Shown here in pieces: positions 16,741 through 24,861 of a stretch of DNA of 64,000 nt. The notes below the pieces were generated by a model that was not told where the DNA came from, ran no database searches, and saw only the letters and a program-made list of their open reading frames with translations. How positions within the stretch are numbered: the stretch's first letter is position 1; the number at the start of each line of letters is the position of its first letter. The stretch is from Desulfarculaceae bacterium (GTDB lineage Bacteria > Desulfobacterota > Desulfarculia > Desulfarculales > Desulfarculaceae), in assembly GCA_021737645.1 (NCBI GenBank), contig JAIPDO010000005.1:44009-108008 (forward strand). Direction: 5' to 3'. The position numbers and the translations under genes are program-made.

Positions 16741-17772
16741 CTATTTTTCTATGTATATGTCCGGCCAGCGGTCGTTGGCCTGGTTCTGGGTCAGGCGCAC
16801 GGCGCTCTCCCAAGGTGTGCCCAACTTCCACAGGAAAATCTCGTAGTCGGCGATGTCGTGCTCGTGGCCCTTGGCCGCCGCCCCCCACACCATCCACTTG
16901 CCGTCCGGCGACAGGCGGGGGAAATATTCGTGGCTGTAGCCGCCGGGCAGGTCCATGAGCACCTGGGGTTTCACCGGCTCCAGGGCTGAGTGCAAAATGC
17001 GGTTGCCCCCGTTACCCCCGTTTTCCACCCACAGCACCTGGCGGCTATCCGGGTACCAGGTAATCTCGCATCCTCCGGCGATCTCGCGCATTTCTTTAGA
17101 GGCCAGGTCCAGGACCATGGTGGCCGAGAGCTTCCCCCTGGCGGTGAAGGCCAACAGGCGCTGGTTGGGCGACAGCTCCGGGGTCTGGGGCACCCCCTTC
17201 ACCGGGGGCTGGGCCGCGTCATAGAGCACCTTTTCTCGGCCGGTGGCCAGGTCCTTCAGCACCACCTGGCCGCCGCGCATGAAGCTTATCTTTTGGCTCC
17301 CGACCCACTGGGGGTAGTTGCCGTTTTTGGCCACCAGGGTTTCATCCTTGGTGTTCAGGTCCAAGACCCATACGTCCCAGGGCAGCTCGTCGCGCTCGCT
17401 CACCCACAGGCGCTGGCTGCGGGCGAAGACGATGCGCTGGCCGTCCGGCGAAAAGCGGCTGTAATACTCCACCAGGTCTTTGTGGGTCAGGCGCGAAAAC
17501 TCCATGTCCGGCAAGGTGAGCATGTACAGCTCGTGGTTGCCGCTACGGCTGGAGGACCACACCACCTTGGCCTTTAGCCCATGGGTGCCGCGCTGCACAG
17601 CCGCTTTTTGCTCCGGGCTAAGCCCGCCCACCACCTTGCCCAACACCAGGTCTCCGAAGTGGGAGTAGAGGTAGCGGGGGCCGAAGTGCACCACGGTGAC
17701 CAGCAGCATCAGGGCCAGCACCCCCATGATGATCCAGTGTTTGAGCGGTTGTTTGTTAAACTTGCTTTTCAT
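16741..17772 (-). CDS. Membrane-anchored TolB/PD40-type beta-propeller protein
   Basis: 343 residues. One N-terminal helix (about 14-32) without a clear cleavage site anchors it, with the rest outside the cytoplasm. The periplasmic part has WD40-like (PD40) repeats: WSSSRSGNHELY, YYSRFSPDGQRIVFA, PQTPELSPNQRLLAFTA and YFPRLSPDGKWMVWG, at roughly 50-60 residue spacing. Such propellers usually bind proteins or polysaccharides; no catalytic motif is visible. Its start overlaps the end of the upstream flippase-like gene by 17 bases, suggesting co-translation, and it ends 6 bases from the convergent exported protein. Confidence 0.8.
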   Translation of the reverse strand: MKSKFNKQPLKHWIIMGVLALMLLVTVVHFGPRYLYSHFGDLVLGKVVGGLSPEQKAAVQRGTHGLKAKVVWSSSRSGNHELYMLTLPDMEFSRLTHKDLVEYYSRFSPDGQRIVFARSQRLWVSERDELPWDVWVLDLNTKDETLVAKNGNYPQWVGSQKISFMRGGQVVLKDLATGREKVLYDAAQPPVKGVPQTPELSPNQRLLAFTARGKLSATMVLDLASKEMREIAGGCEITWYPDSRQVLWVENGGNGGNRILHSALEPVKPQVLMDLPGGYSHEYFPRLSPDGKWMVWGAAAKGHEHDIADYEIFLWKLGTPWESAVRLTQNQANDRWPDIYIEK

Positions 17773-18835
17773 GGTCGCTTTCTCGCGGTTTTATCAGACT
17801 CAGGGCCACCAGGGCCAGCGCCCCCAGACTGTAGTCGATCACCTGGGTCATGAGGTGCAGCCCAAAGGGTATCAGGGCGGCCTGGGTGGGGGCCAGGCCC
17901 GCGCCCCTGAGGGTGGCCATCATCACCCCCTCGTAGGCCCCGAAGCCCGCGATGCCGCTGATGGGCAGGCTGGCCGTGGCCTCGGCGGCTATCAGGGCGA
18001 ACAGCACCACCGGGAAAGAAAGCTGGGCCGCCTGGGCGGGCCATTGGGCGGCCAGGCCGGTCACCAGAATGTACAGGCCCATATACTTGAGCGCCCGGAT
18101 GGCCACCGACACCCACAGCACCCGGCCGTAAACTCCCCGGCTCTTGACCCGGCCCACGTCCAGGGCCATGGCCGCCAGCTCCGCCGCCGCCCGCATGGCC
18201 CACTGACCGGCCTTGCCCGGCAGGCGCGGGGCCAGCCACTGCGCCACCCCGGCGATGACGGCCAGCACCTTTTCCAGCAAATACAGGGCCAACAGGGCGA
18301 TGACCGCCAGCACTCCCAAGAGCACCCACAGCAGGGGGGCCTGCTGCCCGGCGGCCAGGCCGTGCAATACGATGGCCAGGAAGAAAAGGGGCAGCATGCC
18401 GATGAGGTCGAAGATAAAAGAAAAGGCGAATGAGCTGAAGCAGGCGGGCAGGCCCACGGCCAGCTTGCGGTTGAGGAACACGATATAGGCCAGGCTGCCG
18501 GAGCGGGCGGGCAACAGGTCCACGAAAAGGTTGCTCACAAAAGTGACCGCCACCAAGCCCGCAAAGGGCGGCGGCTTTTCCTGGCTGGAGGCTGCCAAGA
18601 GCAGGCGGTAGCGCAGGGCCTTGAGCAGCATGGAGCCCAGAAAGCAGGCCAGATAGGCCAAAAGGAAACCCAGGGCCAGCCCCTGGTAGAGGCGCGCCCA
18701 GTCGTCCCAGGTGGTGGCATGGGCCAGGTAGTAGAAAAGACCGGCGGTGACCGCGCCGGCCAGGATCAGGGTGAGCCAGGCTCCGGCCCGGCGGCGGCGA
18801 GAGCGGGGCGGGGCGGGTGTTTGGGGATTCTTCAT
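17756..18835 (-). CDS. Flippase-like integral membrane protein (LPG_synthase_TM superfamily), copy 3
   Basis: 359 residues, about eight hydrophobic helices after a basic N-terminus (RSRRRR). The family motif is LLPARSGSLAY, and KALRYRLLL is the usual segment after helix 2. ATG 18835 begins the basic segment; the frame runs further upstream into the acyltransferase gene without support. It is the middle gene of acyltransferase - flippase-like - propeller on the minus strand, with a 10-base gap before it and a 17-base overlap after it. Function is inferred only from family and context. Confidence 0.8.
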   Translation of the reverse strand: MKNPQTPAPPRSRRRRAGAWLTLILAGAVTAGLFYYLAHATTWDDWARLYQGLALGFLLAYLACFLGSMLLKALRYRLLLAASSQEKPPPFAGLVAVTFVSNLFVDLLPARSGSLAYIVFLNRKLAVGLPACFSSFAFSFIFDLIGMLPLFFLAIVLHGLAAGQQAPLLWVLLGVLAVIALLALYLLEKVLAVIAGVAQWLAPRLPGKAGQWAMRAAAELAAMALDVGRVKSRGVYGRVLWVSVAIRALKYMGLYILVTGLAAQWPAQAAQLSFPVVLFALIAAEATASLPISGIAGFGAYEGVMMATLRGAGLAPTQAALIPFGLHLMTQVIDYSLGALALVALSLIKPRESDHEKQV

Positions 18836-18845
18836 GATGGCCCGT

Positions 18846-19622
18846 CTAGGAGGGCTCGCCCTCTCCCCGCATCTTGATGAGCTTGGCGGGCACCCCGCCC
18901 ACCACGGCCAGGGCGGGCGCGTCGGCGGCAACCACCGCCCCAGCGGCGGCGATGGCCCCCTGGCCCACGGTGACGCCGTCCAGCACGTAGACCCCGGCTC
19001 CCAGCCAGGCCCCGGCCTCCACCTTGATGCCGCCCATGTCCTTGATGCCCTGTACGCCTATGGGCACGTCAAGGCGGTCGGTGTGGTAGTTGCCGCCTCC
19101 GGCCAGGTAGCACAGGGGTCCGATAACCACATCCGGTCCGATAACCACGGAGTTGCCCGCCACGGAGTGGATGATGACCCGGGCGCCCAGGCCGCAGCGG
19201 GGGCCGATCTCGATATAGCCCTGCTTGGCCGAGAGCATCACCTCGTTGGCCAGGTTCACGTCGTCGCCGACCACCACGGCCCGCTCCGTCTCCGGGCTGC
19301 GGCCATCCAGGATGCAGCGTTCGCTGACCACCACCCGCTCGCCCAAATGGATGCGCCCCGGATGGCGCAGCACCACCCCGGCGGCGAACATGACCCCGCC
19401 CCCGCAGGAGCCGAACAGGCGGGGCCACAGCAGCTTGCGCAGGAAAAGCCCCAAGGCGCCGGGGAAATTGGCGAAGAGCATGCACAGCTCGAAATATAAC
19501 AAGCGGCCCCAGGAGCGCGAACCCACGATGAGCTCCTGGTAGCGCCTGAGCGCACTGCCCCCGCCGGTGGCCATCTGGTGGGTCTTCAGGTGGGCGGGCT
19601 GGTCCTGGGAGGGATTGGCCAT
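18846..19622 (-). CDS. Left-handed beta-helix (hexapeptide) acyltransferase
   Basis: 258 residues. From about residue 80 there are repeated hexapeptide turns ([LIV]-G-x4), e.g. RIHLGERVVVSERC, AVVVGDDVNLANEV, YIEIGPRCGLGARV and AWLGAGVYVLDGVTVGQGA. It ends in VVGGVPAKLIK, the usual WcaF/LacA-type O-acetyltransferase ending. IIHS and GGNYH hold His residues of the kind used in catalysis. About 60 N-terminal residues precede the helix and include a hydrophobic amphipathic stretch. Likely role: O-acetylation of a surface glycan. First gene of a minus-strand trio, downstream of a gap that holds repeat copy 3. Confidence 0.85.
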   Translation of the reverse strand: MANPSQDQPAHLKTHQMATGGGSALRRYQELIVGSRSWGRLLYFELCMLFANFPGALGLFLRKLLWPRLFGSCGGGVMFAAGVVLRHPGRIHLGERVVVSERCILDGRSPETERAVVVGDDVNLANEVMLSAKQGYIEIGPRCGLGARVIIHSVAGNSVVIGPDVVIGPLCYLAGGGNYHTDRLDVPIGVQGIKDMGGIKVEAGAWLGAGVYVLDGVTVGQGAIAAAGAVVAADAPALAVVGGVPAKLIKMRGEGEPS

Positions 19623-19698
19623 TAAATCCTCTTGGGTGGCAAATGGTTAGCCTTAAGGAAAATTATCATGTGGTCGTGGAAGCTGTCCAGCCCGGGTG

Positions 19699-19917
19699 TT
19701 TCATGAGGGTTGGGTTAAACAAGCAGCAATTCGGTAATTATGCGGCCCTTATGAATAAACCGCCAGCTTTATGGGTGTGCGATTGATGCACGGCACCGGC
19801 ACAGCCAGCCGCAGGCAGACAAGGCTACCGGTAAGCGAGGGCCGGAGGCGTAGCCTGAGTACTACGCCGAGGCCCGAGCGCCACCGGCAACGCTGTATGC
19901 CGGCGGCTGGCGCAGCC
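19699..19917. repeat. Intergenic palindromic structured element, copy 3
   Basis: The core matches copy 1 closely: outer arms GGCACAGCCAGCC (19798-19810) and GGCTGGCGCAGCC (19905-19917) are identical to those of copy 1. Helices are CCGGT/ACCGG (19828-19832, 19883-19887), GGGCC/GGCCC (19839-19843, 19871-19875) and GGCGTAG/CTACGCC (19847-19853, 19862-19868). The left end TTTCATGAGGGTTGGG (19699-19714) matches the end of copy 1, but the right end is missing. An internal CCCTTATGAA (19746-19755) could pair with the left end. It fills the 301-base gap between the asnB-like gene and the acyltransferase. Confidence 0.75.
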
Positions 19918-19923
19918 GGGGCC

Positions 19924-21789
19924 TTAATTTTCGAAGAAACGGCGATGCCACAGCGCGGCGTTCATCAAGGCCCACAGCACGTGGTTGTGGTTGTGGGTGC
20001 CGGCCAGGTGCTGGGCCATGAGGGTGTTCACCGTGGCGGGCTGCAAATATTCGGTGACCAGGGGGCTGGTGGTGAGTAGCTCGCGCATCACCGGCTGGAG
20101 CTGGTCGCGCAAGAGGTTCTTGACCGGCAGGGAGTAGCCCTGCTTACCCCTAAAGGCCACCCGGTCCGGCACCAGCCCCCGGATGGCCTGGCGCAGGATG
20201 TACTTGGTGGTGAAACCCTTGAGCTTGAACCACGACGGCAGCCCGGCGGTGAACTCCACCACCTCGTGGTCCAGGAAGGGCACCCTCACCTCCAGGGAAG
20301 TGGACATGGACATCTTGTCCACCTTCATCAAGACGCTGTCGGCCATGGCCAGCTTCAGGTCCAGATAGACCTCCCGGTCCAGGCGGTCGCTGGAGTTGCA
20401 ATGGGACAGCACCGAGCGGATGGGAGCAAAAGGGTCGTTCAGGTTGAGCTGGGCCGCCGCATCGCGGTTGAACAATTGCCCGGCCAGGATGGGGGGCAGG
20501 AAATATTGCCAGCGCAGATGCTCGCCCTCCTGGGGCAGCACGCAGCCGTCCAGGAAGCGCTTGGCCACGTTGATGGCCCCTTTTTTCTGGGGCTGATCCG
20601 GCAGCAGGGAAGCCAGGCGGTGCAGCAGGGGGGCGCAGCCGGGCAGACGCGCCAGGTAGCCCGCCGCCTTGGAGGCCTTGAAGCGATCGTAGCCCGCGAA
20701 GATCTCGTCGCCGCCCTCGCCGGAGAGCACCACGGTGACCGTCTCCTTGGCCTTGCGGCAGATGAGCATAAGGGGAATGGCCGAGAGGTCGGTCATGGGC
20801 TCGTCCAGGTGATAGACCGCGCTCTCCAAATCTTCCATGGTCAGGCCCTCGATCATCAGCACCGTCTGGTGGGTGCCGTAGTGCTGGGCCATGTCGTTGG
20901 CGTATTCCAACTCGCTGAAGCTGGGGTCGGGATAGGCGATGGAAAAGCTGCGGATGTGCTCCACCCCCAGCTCGCGCATCAAGGCCACCACGGTGGTGGA
21001 GTCCAGCCCGCCGGACAGGAACACCCCCAGGGGCACGTCGCTCATCAGGCGGCGCTTCACCGCCAGCCTGAGCAGGGACCTGAGTTCCTCCACCGCCTCC
21101 TCGGGGCGTTTGTAGCGCGGGGCGAACTCCACGTCCCAATACTGGGTCTCGGTGAAGCTGCCGCTGTCCATTTCGAAGATGGCGAAGTGGCCTTGTTTGA
21201 GCTTGTTCACCCCGGCGAACAGGGTGCGCGGAGCGGGCACATACTCATAGCCCAGGTATTGGTGCAGGCCGGGCAGGTCCACCCGGCGCTCCAGGCCGTC
21301 CCAGCACAGCAGGCCCTTGATCTCGTTGCTGAAGATGAGCCTGTTGCCCGCGTGGTGGTAGTAGAGGGGCTTTATGCCTAGGCGGTCGCGGCCCAGCATG
21401 ATGCGCCGGCGCTTGGCGTCCAAGATCGCGAAGCAGAACATGCCCGAGATGCGCTCGATGACCTCCGGCCCCCACTGCTCGTAGCCGTGCAGCACCACCT
21501 CCGAGTCGCTGTCCGAACGGAATATATGCCCGGCATCGATCAATTCCTTGCGCAGTTCAAGGTAGTTGTAGATCTCGCCGTTGACCACGATGCGCACATC
21601 GCCGTGCTCGTTGACCATGGGCTGGCGGCCCCGCTGGGAGAGGTCGATGATGGACAGGCGAGTGTGCCCCAGGCTGGCCCCGCCGCCCACGTAATCGCCG
21701 TGGGCGTCCGGCCCCCGGTGCACCAGGCGCTTGTTCATGGCCTGGACCAGGCCTTTATCTTCCCAGCTGAATCCGTTGATGCCGCACAT
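19924..21789 (-). CDS. asnB: Asparagine synthase (glutamine-hydrolysing)
   Basis: 621 residues. The protein starts MCGING, with Cys2 as the Ntn glutaminase nucleophile, followed by HRGPD and NGEIYNY. The C-terminal synthetase domain has the PP-loop SGGLDST and SGEGGDE. The start is set by the need for Cys2; the frame extends 51 codons upstream without similarity. AsnB-like proteins are frequent in O-antigen and exopolysaccharide loci, where they may amidate a uronic acid or an amino acid substituent. Ordinary asparagine synthesis is equally possible. It stands alone, with a structured repeat immediately downstream. Confidence 0.9.
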   Translation of the reverse strand: MCGINGFSWEDKGLVQAMNKRLVHRGPDAHGDYVGGGASLGHTRLSIIDLSQRGRQPMVNEHGDVRIVVNGEIYNYLELRKELIDAGHIFRSDSDSEVVLHGYEQWGPEVIERISGMFCFAILDAKRRRIMLGRDRLGIKPLYYHHAGNRLIFSNEIKGLLCWDGLERRVDLPGLHQYLGYEYVPAPRTLFAGVNKLKQGHFAIFEMDSGSFTETQYWDVEFAPRYKRPEEAVEELRSLLRLAVKRRLMSDVPLGVFLSGGLDSTTVVALMRELGVEHIRSFSIAYPDPSFSELEYANDMAQHYGTHQTVLMIEGLTMEDLESAVYHLDEPMTDLSAIPLMLICRKAKETVTVVLSGEGGDEIFAGYDRFKASKAAGYLARLPGCAPLLHRLASLLPDQPQKKGAINVAKRFLDGCVLPQEGEHLRWQYFLPPILAGQLFNRDAAAQLNLNDPFAPIRSVLSHCNSSDRLDREVYLDLKLAMADSVLMKVDKMSMSTSLEVRVPFLDHEVVEFTAGLPSWFKLKGFTTKYILRQAIRGLVPDRVAFRGKQGYSLPVKNLLRDQLQPVMRELLTTSPLVTEYLQPATVNTLMAQHLAGTHNHNHVLWALMNAALWHRRFFEN

Positions 21790-21993
21790 ATTTGCCCTCG
21801 CTGTCCGGCCCAAGGATTGTCCCCAGGCGCGGGATTTGGCTAAGCCTAATGAAACCTGACGGTTTGTGCAACAGGCATGGCGGGGTGCGGCGGCATGGGC
21901 TAATTGCGGCACAGGCCGCAGCCGCCTCGGGCCAAGATCCATGCGGTGGACCTTGGGCCCGGGGCGGGCGGCTAGCGGGATACGGCTTTGACT

Positions 21994-22500
21994 TTAGTAG
22001 ATGGGCACCAGGGCGTAGCCCTGTTGCTGGTAGCCGATCAAGGAGAACCAGCCGTTATCCACCTGCTCGACCTCCGGCAGAATGGTGGACAGGTCCACCT
22101 TCAACAGCTTGGCCGCAAAGACGCATAATTCCAGCTTGATGCCGTCGGTGGCCATGGCCTTGATGGTCAGGGCCAACTTGTCCAAGGCCTTGGCGTCTGC
22201 GCTGGAAAAGCCCTTGCGCGAAGTTGTGACCAGCTTCACGGCGGGGCCGATGAACACCACCGCGAACCTGAAGTTGGGGGCGGCCTTGCGGGCCGCTTGG
22301 TCCTTGTACATGGCGTGCACCAAATTCATTTGGAGCAGCAAGGCGTTCGGCGACTTGCCCCGGACGTCGAAAACCGCATCCATGGATTTAACACCCTGCA
22401 GGGCTCCTCCGGCCCCGGCCACCGCCGCCTGGGCACCTAGAGCCAGGCAGAGGGCGATGACCGAAAAGGCCACTACTCGAAAAAGGTTTCTCCTGCGCAT
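21994..22500 (-). CDS. Exported DsrE-like protein
   Basis: 168 residues. The N-terminus MRRRNLFRVVAFSVI... is a Sec signal peptide with likely cleavage after AQAAVAG. The mature part follows the DsrE/DsrF-like fold: a FDVRGKSP strand, MNLVHAMYKD helix, RFAVVFIGPAV strand, then KLELCVFA with the single Cys at the site where DsrE proteins carry their sulfur-transfer Cys. ATG 22500 is set by AAGGAG upstream. Periplasmic DsrE-like proteins are common in sulfur-metabolising bacteria but mostly uncharacterised. Gene context (envelope glycans) gives no hint. Confidence 0.7.
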   Translation of the reverse strand: MRRRNLFRVVAFSVIALCLALGAQAAVAGAGGALQGVKSMDAVFDVRGKSPNALLLQMNLVHAMYKDQAARKAAPNFRFAVVFIGPAVKLVTTSRKGFSSADAKALDKLALTIKAMATDGIKLELCVFAAKLLKVDLSTILPEVEQVDNGWFSLIGYQQQGYALVPIY

Positions 22501-22732
22501 GACACATCTCCTTGCGTTGCAAGATAAGGTTTGCCGCAGCGCCGTTGGCGTACTGCGGTTAGCCTTGGGGCGGACCGGCCTTACCGGATTCTTGAACGCA
22601 TGATCGGCGCTTGTTGCACGGTTGAAATCCTTTGCGCCGGGCACGCTCTTTACAGGCTTCCCAAGGGCTGGCCTATTGCCTACTATTATAGTCAGGTTAA
22701 CCCAGACCCGCGAAACGAAACAAGGAGTGGGC
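22501..22732. other. Divergent intergenic region between the DsrE-like gene and a short leader frame
   Basis: Moderately AT-richer than the neighbouring genes, with ATTATA at 22685-22690 (TATAAT on the minus strand) but no convincing -35 at 16-18 bases from it on either strand. No RNA gene or repeat is visible. Promoters for both directions presumably lie here. Confidence 0.35.
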
Positions 22733-22807
22733 ATGGCCGCGTTGACGCCCAAAGAGGCGGGTGATAACTTGGCTCAGGACATTTGCCTAGGAGGCCGAGC
22801 CGCTTGA
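22733..22807 (+). CDS. Possible 24-residue leader peptide overlapping the flippase-like gene
   Basis: ATG 22733 has AAGGAG (22722-22727) at good spacing. The frame runs 24 codons and ends in TGA at 22805-22807, overlapping the TTG start (22804) of the next gene by two bases. The peptide has one Cys and no membrane segment. The ribosome binding site of the next gene (AGGAGG, 22789-22794) lies inside the frame, so translation of the leader could open or block it. The frame is short and could be chance; the placement is what makes it notable. Confidence 0.4.
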   Translation: MAALTPKEAGDNLAQDICLGGRAA

Positions 22808-23784
22808 AAAAATCCGCTAAAACCTGGCTGCGCCTGGGCATCAGCGCCGGACTGCTGGTGGTCCTGCTTCTGTTCTTCGTGGACCTGAAGCAGGCCTGGC
22901 GGGCAGTGGCCGACGCCCGCTGGGAGTTTTTGGGGCTGCTTTTGGTGGCCTTTACCCTGGACCGCTGTTTGATGAGCTACAAGTGGCGGCTGCTGTTGGT
23001 GAGCCAGGGCTTTCAGGCGGGTCACGGCGAGGCGCTCAGGGCCTATTACCTGGCCACCTTTGCGGGGTGCTTTTTGCCCAGCACCCTGGGGGCCGACGCG
23101 CTCAGGGTGGGCATCTTCGCCAAGCCGGACCGCCCCAGCCAGGCGGTGGCGGCCAGCATCTTTCTGGAACGGGCCCTGGGATTCGTGGCCGCCGCCCTGG
23201 CCGCGGTCATCGGCCTGGTGCTCCTTGCCGGTATAACCACCGGGCTGCCCGCCCAGTTTTTCTACTGGGCCTTCGGGCTGTTGGCCGCGGCCTGCCTGGC
23301 GGTGCTCCTCAGCTTCACCGCCTGGGCCGAGCGCCTGCACGGCCAGGCCGAGCGCCGCTGGCGCCAGCGCAGCCGGGTGCTGGCCTGGCTGCTGGATTTC
23401 GTCAAGGCTTATCACCAGTACCGCCGCAACCGGGGGGTGCTGCTGTGGTTTTTGTTCCTGTCGTTCATCGAGCAGGGCGCGCCGGTGATCTTCAACTGGC
23501 TCATCGCCAAGGCCCTGAATCTGGACCTCACCCTGCTGGAGTCGGCGGCGGTGACCCCGGCGGTGTTTTTTTTGGCCCGCCTACCGGTCAGCTTTTCCAG
23601 CTTCGGGGTGCTGGAGGGCCTGTACGTGGCCTTCTTCAGCCTGGTGGGCATCGGAGCCACCCCAGCCTTTTTGATCGGCTTCCTGGTAAACCTGGGCTCC
23701 ATGGCCAGCGCCCTGCCCGCCATCCCCATGTATTTGCGTGGCGGCATAAACCAGGCCGCGCCCCCTCCTCCCCCGGCCAATTAA
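22804..23784 (+). CDS. Flippase-like integral membrane protein (LPG_synthase_TM superfamily), copy 4
   Basis: 326 residues, about eight hydrophobic helices, with the family segments SYKWRLLL and FLPSTLGADALRVGI. The start is TTG 22804, set by a perfect AGGAGG (22789-22794) 9 bases upstream; the frame also contains an earlier TTG at 22783 that would place AGGAGG inside the gene. It is preceded by and overlaps a short leader frame. No glycosyltransferase is directly attached, unlike the other three copies. Function by family: possibly lipid-linked sugar or lipid translocation. Confidence 0.82.
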   Translation: MKKSAKTWLRLGISAGLLVVLLLFFVDLKQAWRAVADARWEFLGLLLVAFTLDRCLMSYKWRLLLVSQGFQAGHGEALRAYYLATFAGCFLPSTLGADALRVGIFAKPDRPSQAVAASIFLERALGFVAAALAAVIGLVLLAGITTGLPAQFFYWAFGLLAAACLAVLLSFTAWAERLHGQAERRWRQRSRVLAWLLDFVKAYHQYRRNRGVLLWFLFLSFIEQGAPVIFNWLIAKALNLDLTLLESAAVTPAVFFLARLPVSFSSFGVLEGLYVAFFSLVGIGATPAFLIGFLVNLGSMASALPAIPMYLRGGINQAAPPPPPAN

Positions 23785-23848
23785 TCCGCCTTGACCCAAG
23801 GGCATAATTGCGGCCGGGATAGTCCTTGCCGGGCGAGCCCCGGCCCTG

Positions 23849-23877
23849 CTTACACCGTAGCCATGGGCTGCTATACT
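23849..23877 (+). promoter_or_regulatory. Candidate sigma-70 promoter for the exported protein at 23922
   Basis: CTTACA (23849-23854), a 17-base spacer and TATACT (23872-23877). The -10 has 5 of 6 and the -35 has 4 of 6 consensus bases. It predicts a start near 23884, about 38 bases before the ATG. Confidence 0.45.
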
Positions 23878-23921
23878 TCGGGCAATCCGCACCTAATTAT
23901 AGATTTGGGAGAACACCTGAG

Positions 23922-24668
23922 ATGAAAACCTGCAAAGCACTCCTGGCCGCTTTTTTAATCCTGGGTTTCGCCTGCCCGGCCACGGCTGGCTGGCTTATCA
24001 AAGAAAAATCCGAAGGCGCGATCAACAGCCTGTATTTCCAAAACAACCAGGTGCGCGACCAAAGCGCGGAATCAATTTCCATCATGGACCTGGCCAAGGG
24101 ACGCCTTATCCTGATCAACCCCAACAATAAAACCTACTGGTCCGGCCCCTTTTCCGACATGCTCAAGATGCGCGATCAGGCCATGAACCAGATGCAGGAG
24201 CAGTTGAAGCAATTGCCGCCAGAGCAGCAGGCCATGGCCAAAAAAGCCATGAAGGAGTCCATGGGCCAAAAGGATGGCCCCCGGCCCAAGGTGGAGGTGA
24301 AAAAGACCGGCCAGAGCGCGGTGATCGCCGGTTTCAAGTCCATTAAATACGAGATATGGGCCGACGGGCAACTCCGGGAAGAGCAGTGGATAGCCCCGGC
24401 CATCGCCACGGCCAAGGAACTGGACACCAAAAAGATGAAAGAGATGATGGGCGTGTTCGCCCAGGCGGGCGGCGAGAGCACCTACGAGACCGACCCAGCG
24501 GTGCAGGACCTGTGGAGCAAAGGCTATCCGGTCAAGGTTATCAACCACCTGGACGGCGAAACCATGGTGCGCGAGGTGGTCCAGGCCCAGAAGAAGGACC
24601 TGCCCTCCGGCCTATTCGCCGCACCCAAGGGCTACCGCCGGGTGGAGCTTATGGAGATATTCCAGTAG
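23922..24668 (+). CDS. Exported protein, DUF4412-like
   Basis: 248 residues. The signal peptide covers about the first 22 residues, with cleavage near CPATAG. The mature protein has the pattern of DUF4412-like periplasmic proteins: an early SLYFQNNQVR strand, a DLAKGRLILINPNNKTYW strand pair, then a Gln/Met/Lys-rich helical stretch (about 80-125) and a second beta part with KYEIWADGQL and LWSKGYPVK. There are no catalytic motifs; such proteins may bind lipids or other ligands. ATG 23922 has GGGAG upstream. It is a single gene with its own candidate promoter and a terminator-like hairpin downstream. Confidence 0.7.
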   Translation: MKTCKALLAAFLILGFACPATAGWLIKEKSEGAINSLYFQNNQVRDQSAESISIMDLAKGRLILINPNNKTYWSGPFSDMLKMRDQAMNQMQEQLKQLPPEQQAMAKKAMKESMGQKDGPRPKVEVKKTGQSAVIAGFKSIKYEIWADGQLREEQWIAPAIATAKELDTKKMKEMMGVFAQAGGESTYETDPAVQDLWSKGYPVKVINHLDGETMVREVVQAQKKDLPSGLFAAPKGYRRVELMEIFQ

Positions 24669-24808
24669 CGCCTGCGGGAATGGCCCCCCGCAATATCTCC
24701 TTGAGTACCACCCGGTAATCGTGCTACAGGAAAAGATAGCAATAAACGGGGCCTTATACACGGCAACCCGATCCGGGCCGGCCTGGCCCGCCGCTGCAAC
24801 CCGCACGC

Positions 24809-24844
24809 AACCTCCCCGGAGCCTGTGGCCGGGCGGGAGGTTTT
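24809..24844 (+). terminator. Terminator-like hairpin just before the next ribosome binding site
   Basis: AACCTCCC (24809-24816) pairs exactly with GGGAGGTT (24835-24842), extended inward by CGG/CCG, followed by only four T residues and then AGGAGA, the ribosome binding site of the gene at 24862. It may end the upstream transcript or act as an attenuator for the downstream operon. Confidence 0.45.
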
Positions 24845-24861
24845 AGGAGAATCCAAGTAGC

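Noticed and set aside
21938..21965. Imperfect hairpin between the DsrE-like and asnB genes
   Set aside because: The arms pair only with a bulge and no T-run follows on either strand; it may be chance in GC-rich DNA.
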